10,368 nt of DNA from Planctomycetota bacterium. Its GTDB lineage: Bacteria > Planctomycetota > Phycisphaerae > WQYP01. This document shows, one piece after another, positions 1 to 5,536 of the stretch (positions within the stretch are counted from its first letter, which is position 1; each line of letters opens with the position of its first letter). The position numbers and the translations under genes are program-made. The stretch lies in NCBI GenBank assembly GCA_021799715.1, contig JAJYZY010000079.1:1-10368 (forward strand), in the 5' to 3' direction. The notes beneath the pieces are model-generated. The model made no database searches. It was given only the letters and a program-made list of their open reading frames with translations, and was not told the origin of the DNA.

Positions 1-249
1 AAAAACAAAAATCAAGGACAAAAACATAATTCTCACACAATATTAGTGGCTACACGTAAGTGCGAAAAACACACATAAGCCATTGTAAATAATAGAGATA
101 TGTAAAAATGGCCTTGGAACATCCGTTTGAGAAACGCTCTAATCGCCCGAATGGAGCCTTTATGGAAGAAACCTGCTTCGAGCAAAAACTTAGTTTGCGC
201 GTTATTGGCTGGTCGCGGAGTCGCGAAAACCCGATGTTTCCGCCTGGCC

Positions 250-1905
250 CTATGAAACCACGCTGTCAAACGTGCCGTCGGCCGTGCGTGTCGTAATTTT
301 TTGACCCAATTGCGCCTGCGAAGCGGCTTTTATCACGCCTCCGCGGACATCCGTGGTGATGGTAAAGCCGCGTTGCAGCACCTGCATCGGCCCGGCAAGT
401 TCCAACTGTTTTTCCAAATCCGCCAGGCGCTGCCTGGTCATTTGCCGCTGATGCCCCATCGCGGACAGCAATTGCGCATGCAATGCCGACAATCCCACTT
501 GATATTCGGTACAAAGTCCCTGCGGGCCATGCTGCCCGAGGCGGGTGGCATTTTCCGCCAATTGGATTTGGGCAACGCGGAGGCGTTCCGCGGCGTTCCG
601 TCGCAGGCTCTGCGTTCCATTTTCCAGCCGCCGCCAGCCCTGCGCCACGGCATGTCGTGGTTCAATTCCCGCAACCTGCCGCTCCGCAGATTCCGTTTTT
701 TTCCATGCACTTCGCACAACTCGGCCAATTGTTTCCGTCAGTTCCGCCTGCCGACGCGAGATTGTGTGTGCGGCATCGCGGCAGCGCAGGGTTAATTCCC
801 GCCCCAGTGCATCGGCACGCCCGGCGATCCGCTGCTGGAGTACCGCTTTTTCCGCAATGATCATTGCCGCCGCGCCGGTCGGCGTTGGGCCACGCAAATC
901 AGCGACGAGATCGGCGATGGTCACATCCGGTTCGTGACCAATACCGGTGGCCACCGGTATGGTACTGCGCACAATGGCCCGCGCTACAACCTCCTCATTA
1001 AACGCCCATAAATCCTCCAAAGACCCGCCGCCCCGCACCAGCATCACGACATCCACACCGCCAATCGCGGCGGCGTGCGCGTTGACCAGATCAATGGCCC
1101 GGGCAATTTCCGCGGCCGCCGAGGCCCCCTGCACCGGAACCGGGAACAGCATAATATGAATATTGGCAAAGCGCCGGCGTGCGGTGGTCACCACATCATG
1201 AAACACATCACCCGTCGGACTGGTGATGACAACAACACGCAGGGGTACCGCCGGAATGGGCCGCTTGCGGGCCGGATCAAACAGCCCCTCGGCGCGCAGT
1301 TTGTCACACAATTGCCGGAACGCCAACTCCAGTTCACCCGCCCCCTGCGGAATCATGGAATGAACGTATAACTGCAATCGCCCCTGTGCTTCGTAAAGTT
1401 TTACTTCTCCCTCCGCAATGACCGCCAGACCATCAGCGGCGGTGAAGCGCAGCTTTTCCAGGTCGTTACGCCACATCATGCAGGGCAATTCCGATCGCTG
1501 ATCTTTCAGTTTGAAAAAGGCGTGACCTTTGCTGTAGACATTGAAATTTGAAATTTCCCCGCGCACCCGCAACACTCCCGGCAACTGTGCCTGAAGCACA
1601 CGGCCGATAAGCCCATTTACTTCGCTGACCGACTGCACTGGAATCGGCCCGGCTGCCGCGGCCGGACTTTTCCCGCGCGGGGGATGGACGTGTGCTGCCG
1701 GATTATCAGCCGCCGTTGCGGCATCAGGAGTTTTTACGCTTCCGTCAGCATCGGATTTTTGGATTACGGACACATTCCCAACCCCGGTGGGATGGGTGTC
1801 ACCAGGCTGTGCCGCAGCTTGACGACGCTTTCCGGCTCCACCGCGATTACCGGGCGCATCCAGCGGCGCATCAAATAAAGACTGGTCAAATAATCCACCG
1901 CTCAT
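250..1905 (-). CDS. xseA: Exodeoxyribonuclease VII large subunit
   Basis: This is the large, catalytic subunit of exonuclease VII, a cytoplasmic enzyme that degrades single-stranded DNA from both ends during repair and recombination. With the start used here the protein has 551 residues. About 90 N-terminal residues are Ala/Pro-rich and low in complexity. An OB-fold nucleic-acid-binding domain follows (from QSVSEVNGLIGRVL at residue 91 to about 185), with GEISNF and KGHAFFKLKD. The rest is the ExoVII_L catalytic domain, with SPTGDVFHDVV, the glycine-rich RGGGSLEDLWAFNEE, TGIGHEPDVTIADLVADLR and a normal C-terminal end (QLGQKITTRTADG). The reading frame is open up to an ATG at 2097 (615 residues). 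I chose the ATG at 1903-1905 because GGAG (minus strand, 1915-1918) sits 9 bases before it; the ATGs at 2097 and 1938 lack a ribosome-binding site. The usual partner xseB is not in the window. The family assignment is near certain; the start is less so. Confidence 0.93.
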   Translation of the reverse strand: MSGGLFDQSLFDAPLDAPGNRGGAGKRRQAAAQPGDTHPTGVGNVSVIQKSDADGSVKTPDAATAADNPAAHVHPPRGKSPAAAAGPIPVQSVSEVNGLIGRVLQAQLPGVLRVRGEISNFNVYSKGHAFFKLKDQRSELPCMMWRNDLEKLRFTAADGLAVIAEGEVKLYEAQGRLQLYVHSMIPQGAGELELAFRQLCDKLRAEGLFDPARKRPIPAVPLRVVVITSPTGDVFHDVVTTARRRFANIHIMLFPVPVQGASAAAEIARAIDLVNAHAAAIGGVDVVMLVRGGGSLEDLWAFNEEVVARAIVRSTIPVATGIGHEPDVTIADLVADLRGPTPTGAAAMIIAEKAVLQQRIAGRADALGRELTLRCRDAAHTISRRQAELTETIGRVVRSAWKKTESAERQVAGIEPRHAVAQGWRRLENGTQSLRRNAAERLRVAQIQLAENATRLGQHGPQGLCTEYQVGLSALHAQLLSAMGHQRQMTRQRLADLEKQLELAGPMQVLQRGFTITTDVRGGVIKAASQAQLGQKITTRTADGTFDSVVS

Positions 1906-1933
1906 TATCGGTAACTCCGTAACACGCACGCTT

Positions 1934-1963
1934 ATCATACGCGATTTTCGCGGACTATCCGAA
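1934..1963 (-). promoter_or_regulatory. Possible xseA promoter
   Basis: Reading on the minus strand, TTCGGA (1958-1963) and TATGAT (1934-1939) are 18 bases apart. The -10 box is good (5 of 6) and the -35 box weak (3 of 6). Transcription would begin near 1927, which gives a leader of about 20 bases before the ATG at 1905. That fits the shorter xseA start and would exclude the ATG at 2097. Match by eye only. Confidence 0.3.
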
Positions 1964-2141
1964 CTCACGAATGCCGCCACGAGGTCAAAGCCGTACCCGC
2001 ACGTCCCAGAAGAATTTTCGATCCGATTTGTTTTAACGTTTGGCTCCATCCGGTTCGATAGAAGTATTAACATTTTGGTTTTCCGCGGTTTTGACATATC
2101 ACAGAACCGCAGTGACGAACGAGAGTTGAATAACTAAATCC

Positions 2142-2224
2142 GGCCGCGGGGCGGTTTGTTCATGATCCGGTGTTGTATATCCGGAGTGAAGAATTGTCCC
2201 GCCATATCCGCGGCCCTTTGGAGG
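2142..2224 (+). promoter_or_regulatory. Nested stem-loop leader and RBS of the DUF1444-type gene
   Basis: GGCCGCGG (2142-2149) pairs perfectly with CCGCGGCC (2208-2215). GGCGG (2150-2154) continues the stem with CCGCC (2199-2203), leaving a four-base bulge (ATAT) on the right side. Inside lies a second hairpin, TCCGG (2166-2170) with CCGGA (2181-2185). Four bases after the outer stem comes a full Shine-Dalgarno GGAGG (2220-2224), seven bases before the ATG at 2232. The fold could be a cis-regulatory leader that governs access to the ribosome-binding site, or a DNA operator. I do not recognise it as a known riboswitch. Confidence 0.45.
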
Positions 2225-2231
2225 TTTTCCC

Positions 2232-3554
2232 ATGAGAGGTTGGAAGACAGTTTCCGGTGACGGCTTCGCGGTTGAAATTCCCAATGACTTCACCGCCGTG
2301 CTGCGTGATGACGGCCACCTGCTGATCCACGATCCGTCCGAGAGCATTCAAATGGAATTGCAAATGACCGCCGACAGCCATCAGGCAGAGGGATCTGATG
2401 GGCTCGGCGGACAAGATAACCAGCCGGTGGCACCAGTCAATCCGCGTCAGGCCCTGGCGCGGTTCAAACAGTGGCTGATGCGCTACAAAGCCATGCGGCT
2501 GACGGAATCACCCAAACAGGTTCTCGGCATGCATCATGTTACCTGCACGGCCCAGGGCGTTGACCGCAATGGAATGTTTTCAGGCCTGGTGCGGAAAGTC
2601 ATGAAAGGTAAAGCGCTGACCGGCGCGCGATTCTGGGCCGTTTTCCACGGGCAGAATGTGGTCTTCGCATCCTGCCGGGGCACCTTTGAGGCCGTCAATT
2701 TTCTCAAGCCCATTGAAGATGGCATTATTTCAGCGGTGCGGGTGGGCGTGCGGGATACGCTGAAAAGTCCATTTATCCAGGCGGTGGTGGACCTGGCGAA
2801 AGACATAAGCCCGGCGGCGGCAGTGGCGCCGGTGGACGAGGAAACCATCAGTGTCGGCGGCATGCGGATTCGTGTTTCGCCGCTGCATCACACTTTTACT
2901 GAACGCCCCGATCAACTGGCGGAAAACGTCAAGCGTTTTTTTGATGAACTGCTGGTGCAGGACTCGGAACCGAATAATCCGCAGGGCGAAGATCCATGGT
3001 CACTGGTGCGCAGCGACATATTCCCTGTTCTTTTGCCGCGGACGCTGGCCGCCAAACTGCCGGCCACGATCATGCTTGAGGAATGGATCAATGATCTGAT
3101 TATCTGTTATCAGGTCAAATCACGAACGACGCTGGTAAGCATGGAAGATTGCCGGCTTTGGGGTGTGGATCAGGAAACCCTGCACGAACATGCCATCGGC
3201 AATCTGCTTCGCGATACGCGTGAACTTAATATGACCGGCGGTCGGTGCGATAATTATACGCTCTTCAGTTTTCCGGTGGATCACCCCCGCAACGCAGCAC
3301 GCATGATGCTGCCACTGGTGCAAAATCATCTGCGGCCCCATCTGGGAAAGAATTTCTACATGGCCGCGCCGGACCGCGACGTGCTGCTGGCTTTTTCCTG
3401 TGATGATGAAGAAACGCTTAAATGGTTCCGGCATCAGGTGGAATTGCGTTATACAAAGTCCGCCAACCCTTTAAGCGACAAATTGTTTCTTATTACGCCC
3501 GACGGCGTCGTTGGGGATACTTATGGTTCTAAACAGGAGGATCATCAAGAGTAA
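2232..3554 (+). CDS. DUF1444 (YtpP/UPF0354-like) domain protein with extra N-terminal domain
   Basis: This 440-residue protein is of unknown function. The start is firm: GGAGG lies seven bases before the ATG. Residues from about 206 (ISVGGMRIRVSPL) to about 430 follow the DUF1444 pattern as I remember it. The parts that match are the opening strand, a helix with acidic and aromatic residues (VKRFFDELL), DIFPVLLP, a central segment (LEEWINDLIICYQV), VDQETLHEHAIGNLL, and the signature-like AAPDRDVLLAF (378-388). The first ~195 residues form a separate beta-rich domain that begins GDGFAVEIPNDF. Its opening recalls DcrB/PsbP-type folds, though only weakly. There is no signal peptide or membrane segment, so it is probably cytoplasmic. 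It is divergent from xseA and followed by a strong hairpin, so it is probably monocistronic. The DUF1444 call rests on remembered motif order, not on a search. Confidence 0.7.
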   Translation: MRGWKTVSGDGFAVEIPNDFTAVLRDDGHLLIHDPSESIQMELQMTADSHQAEGSDGLGGQDNQPVAPVNPRQALARFKQWLMRYKAMRLTESPKQVLGMHHVTCTAQGVDRNGMFSGLVRKVMKGKALTGARFWAVFHGQNVVFASCRGTFEAVNFLKPIEDGIISAVRVGVRDTLKSPFIQAVVDLAKDISPAAAVAPVDEETISVGGMRIRVSPLHHTFTERPDQLAENVKRFFDELLVQDSEPNNPQGEDPWSLVRSDIFPVLLPRTLAAKLPATIMLEEWINDLIICYQVKSRTTLVSMEDCRLWGVDQETLHEHAIGNLLRDTRELNMTGGRCDNYTLFSFPVDHPRNAARMMLPLVQNHLRPHLGKNFYMAAPDRDVLLAFSCDDEETLKWFRHQVELRYTKSANPLSDKLFLITPDGVVGDTYGSKQEDHQE

Positions 3555-3607
3555 CAACCATCGGCAGCCAACCGTAGAGTAACAACAACGGAAGGCTCCC
3601 TCCCCAT

Positions 3608-3654
3608 GACACCGGCGGATTGTTGGAAGAAGGCCCAACATTACCGCCGGTGTC
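3608..3654 (+). terminator. Strong hairpin behind the DUF1444-type gene
   Basis: GACACCGGCGG (3608-3618) pairs perfectly with CCGCCGGTGTC (3644-3654), an 11-base stem. A second stem, TGTTGG (3621-3626) with CCAACA (3635-3640), lies inside it across a small internal loop. Only GCTTTA follows on the plus strand, so a classic U-tract is missing. It sits 54 bases after the stop codon and most likely ends or protects that transcript. An attenuated or bidirectional terminator is possible. Confidence 0.5.
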
Positions 3655-3869
3655 GCTTTATGCGCCCGGAACTCAAAACGATGTTTGGACAAATACGCCA
3701 TGAGTTTGCCGCTGCACAGAAAATATGAGCGGTAATGGTGCTGGCGCGATCAGGCAAGCGGATGAGAACACAAATCAATTGCATTCATACCGTCGACGGT
3801 GTTATGGCCTGGAAGGAGAAGCGCATCGTGCAGACGAAGTTGTATCAGGGGTCTTCCACCGGCGGATGG

Positions 3870-3943
3870 AAAAAATCGGTCCGTTGTTGCATTGCGATCC
3901 ATTCCATATCCGGGATCGGTTTAAAATCGCAGATTCAACAACG
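3870..3943 (-). terminator. Probable terminator of the dehydrogenase gene
   Basis: On the minus strand, 10 bases after the dehydrogenase stop, CGTTGTTG and CAACAACG (3936-3943 and 3882-3889) form an 8-base stem. TGCGAT and ATCGCA (3926-3931 and 3893-3898) add a 6-base inner stem. Six bases beyond the stem comes a run of six T (minus strand; A at 3870-3875). An alternative hairpin, CGATCC (3895-3900) with GGATCG (3913-3918), competes with the inner stem. Position and T-run favour an intrinsic terminator, but the long loop makes this uncertain. Confidence 0.45.
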
Positions 3944-3953
3944 AAGGGGCGTG

Positions 3954-5012
3954 TCAGGACGTTGGCCGCAATGTGGACATATCGATCACAAAGCGATACC
4001 GGACATCATTTTTCACCAGACGTTCAAAGGCTTTGTTGACATCTTGAATTGCAATGACTTCCACATCACTGACAATTTGGTGCTTGGCACAAAAATCAAA
4101 CATCTCCTGCGTTTCAGCCATGCCGCCGATGGCCGAGCCGGCGATGCGGCGCCGGCCATGAATGACGTTGCGTCCCGCCAGCGGCGGCTCGAGGGCGGTT
4201 AAGGCACCTACGAGAACCATGGTGCCATCCAACTTCAGCAATCCGGCATACGGATTAAGGTCATGGCCATTGGGGATGGTATTGAGCAGAAAATGAAAAC
4301 TTCCGGCATGGCGGGCCATGGCGGCTGGGTCGCGGGAGATCAGGACTTCATCGGCACCAAGCCGCATGGCATCCTGGGCTTTATTCGGTGAGGTGGTAAT
4401 CATCACGACATGCGCTCCGAACGCTTTGGCAAATTTTACGCCCATGTGTCCCAGACCGCCCAATCCAATGACGCCCACTTTCTGTCCTCTGCCAACTTTC
4501 CAATGCCGCAGCGGCGAATAGGTGGTAATGCCGGCACAAAGCAGCGGTGCGGCACCTTTCAGATCAAGTGCGGGCGACACTTTAACCACAAAGCGTTCCT
4601 CCACAACAATTTGATCAGAATAACCGCCGTAGGTCATCTCACCGGAATCGCGTTGTTTAGAATTGTAAGTCCATACGGCACCCTTTTCGCAATATTGCTC
4701 AAGATCAGCCTGGCAGGCCGCACATTGCCGACAGGAATCCACCATGCAACCAACTCCGGCAAAATCGCCGACTTTGAATTTTGTCACCTGTCCACCGATG
4801 GCCTTTACGCGGCCAAGAATTTCATGGCCGGGAACCATGGGGTAAGTTGAGCCACCCCAGTCATTGCGACATTGGTGGAGGTCCGTATGACAGATGCCGC
4901 AATAAAGTATCTCAATATGCACATCCTTAGGTCCAGGCGCTCTGCGGGAAAATGCAAATGGGGCCAGGGGAGACGTTGCGCTTTTCACAGCATAACCATG
5001 AGTTTGAAGCAT
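3954..5012 (-). CDS. Zinc-dependent NAD(P)H alcohol/aldehyde reductase (YahK/CAD type)
   Basis: This is a medium-chain dehydrogenase/reductase of 352 residues, the normal size for the YahK/cinnamyl-alcohol-dehydrogenase group. That group interconverts aldehydes and primary alcohols with NADP(H). All zinc ligands are visible: catalytic C41 (in CGICHTD), H63-E64 (in VPGHEI) and C159; structural C94, C97, C100 and C108. The Rossmann glycine motif GLGGLG is at 183-188. The sequence after the second strand (TTSPNK) lacks an acidic residue there, which fits NADP preference. The ATG is preceded by AAGGA eight bases away (minus strand, 5021-5025). It is probably a single-gene transcript driven by the promoter at 5072-5101, with a hairpin behind it. 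The substrate cannot be told from sequence; detoxification of aldehydes from sugar or lignin breakdown is one inference. I see no truncation or missing key residue. Confidence 0.93.
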   Translation of the reverse strand: MLQTHGYAVKSATSPLAPFAFSRRAPGPKDVHIEILYCGICHTDLHQCRNDWGGSTYPMVPGHEILGRVKAIGGQVTKFKVGDFAGVGCMVDSCRQCAACQADLEQYCEKGAVWTYNSKQRDSGEMTYGGYSDQIVVEERFVVKVSPALDLKGAAPLLCAGITTYSPLRHWKVGRGQKVGVIGLGGLGHMGVKFAKAFGAHVVMITTSPNKAQDAMRLGADEVLISRDPAAMARHAGSFHFLLNTIPNGHDLNPYAGLLKLDGTMVLVGALTALEPPLAGRNVIHGRRRIAGSAIGGMAETQEMFDFCAKHQIVSDVEVIAIQDVNKAFERLVKNDVRYRFVIDMSTLRPTS

Positions 5013-5039
5013 AAAGCAGGTCCTTTCAAAAGGCGGTCA

Positions 5040-5067
5040 GTCCGGTGGAATTTTAACCGAACCGGAC
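5040..5067. promoter_or_regulatory. Dyad over the dehydrogenase transcription start
   Basis: GTCCGGT (5040-5046) and ACCGGAC (5061-5067) form a perfect inverted repeat with a 14-base AT-rich spacer. It covers the expected start of transcription (about 5065) just downstream of the -10 box, the classic place for a repressor. It could instead act as a stem-loop in the mRNA leader. Confidence 0.4.
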
Positions 5068-5071
5068 GAGG

Positions 5072-5101
5072 ATTGTAGTGCGGTTTACCGTGGATTATCA
5101 A
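5072..5101 (-). promoter_or_regulatory. Sigma-70-type promoter of the dehydrogenase gene
   Basis: On the minus strand, TTGATA (5096-5101) and TACAAT (5072-5077) are 18 bases apart. Each box matches 5 of 6 consensus bases. Transcription would begin near 5065 and give a leader of about 53 bases before the ATG at 5012. Confidence 0.6.
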
Positions 5102-5114
5102 GCGGCACACGCAC

Positions 5115-5130
5115 ACAGGTTTTTACCTGT
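5115..5130. promoter_or_regulatory. Perfect palindrome upstream of the dehydrogenase promoter
   Basis: ACAGGT (5115-5120) and ACCTGT (5125-5130) flank four T, making a 16-base perfect dyad. It begins 14 bases upstream of the -35 box, near -50 to -65 from the expected start. That is a typical place for an activator or for the outer operator of a repressor. No regulator gene is in the window. Confidence 0.4.
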
Positions 5131-5172
5131 CTCCCATTCTGCTGTCATTCTGCATGGAGTCTTTCCGAGTGA

Positions 5173-5400
5173 GGGCCGGAATTGCAAAGGCTTTGAAATG
5201 GCCCGCGCTCGACAGGGGATCATGCCGGTTTTGGTTCATGCGTCCGCGAGAATCGGCAACCAAGCAGATGCGGCATGGCAGGCCCAGCCAGTAGGGCGGC
5301 GTGCATATTGCCCCCCCCCCTGCGGCGCGGCTCCGGGAAATACCATCCCACCGAGGTAAGTCAACGTCGCCGCTGTAACCCGGCGATTACTCCGACATGC
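5173..5400. other. Inverted-repeat-rich part of the divergent intergenic region
   Basis: I see no credible gene between 5102 and 5484. The stretch holds several inverted repeats. GGGCC (5173-5177) with GGCCC (5200-5204) encloses CAAAG-G-CTTTG. CATGCCG (5221-5227) with CGGCATG (5271-5277) encloses TTGGTT (5231-5236) with AACCAA (5258-5263). TCGCCG (5367-5372) with CGGCGA (5381-5386) has an 8-base loop. They could belong to a structured RNA of either strand or to a control region. I looked for the cobalamin and cyclic-di-GMP riboswitch cores and did not find convincing matches. Confidence 0.35.
5311..5320 (+). repeat. Homopolymer run of ten C
   Basis: Ten consecutive C lie in the non-coding divergent gap, about 165 bases before the GH2 promoter. 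It is the only homopolymer this long in the window. Such tracts are prone to slippage and also to sequencing error. Confidence 0.9.
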
Positions 5401-5484
5401 TCCTGAGTGCTGTAATGGGCGGAAGGCGAAAAACATGATGATTTGTTTGCAGGAAAGTTGTCATTTATTTACCGCGCTATTTTC

Positions 5485-5512
5485 TTGCAATTTGTGGCCT
5501 ATTATTTATACT
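5485..5512 (+). promoter_or_regulatory. Sigma-70-type promoter of the GH2-type gene
   Basis: TTGCAA (5485-5490) and TATACT (5507-5512) are 16 bases apart in an AT-rich stretch. Transcription would begin near 5519, leaving a short leader that still includes GAGGA (5526-5530) six bases before the ATG at 5537. Confidence 0.55.
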
Positions 5513-5536
5513 CCATGCCGGAAATGAGGATTCTGC

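Larger units (their letters stand above)
3555..3953. other. Convergent intergenic region
   Basis: This 399-base gap separates the 3' ends of the DUF1444-type gene and the dehydrogenase. It contains the two inverted repeats listed separately. It also holds an 11-base direct repeat, AGAGTAACAAC, at 3548-3558 (overlapping the stop codon) and 3576-3586. Short open frames cross it but lack a ribosome-binding site and any recognisable protein pattern, so I see no gene here. Confidence 0.6.

Noticed and set aside
33..269. 78-codon minus-strand frame after xseA, a possible xseB or downstream gene
   Set aside because: It shows none of the XseB pattern (FEEAL...LEEIV...LE.G), has no ribosome-binding site and overlaps the xseA end by 20 bases. 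The AT-rich 1-110 stretch looks intergenic. The small gap 1-249 holds no feature I can support.
108..296. 62-codon plus-strand frame at the left edge
   Set aside because: It overlaps the xseA 3' end, lacks a Shine-Dalgarno sequence and resembles no protein I know.
3735..4202. 155-codon plus-strand frame entering the dehydrogenase gene from its 3' side
   Set aside because: More than half of it is antisense to a fully conserved dehydrogenase, and the remainder has no protein-like pattern or ribosome-binding site.
5078..5359. 93-codon plus-strand frame and a 66-codon minus-strand frame (5236-5436) in the divergent gap
   Set aside because: Both lack a ribosome-binding site. The plus frame starts in the dehydrogenase promoter. 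Both run through the C10 tract and show no domain-like pattern.
5336..5430. Possible cobalamin or cyclic-di-GMP riboswitch (GGGAA, CGCTGTAACCCGGCG) upstream of the GH2-type gene
   Set aside because: Only scattered bases fit. The core boxes and their order do not match either class, and the region lies upstream of the likely promoter.
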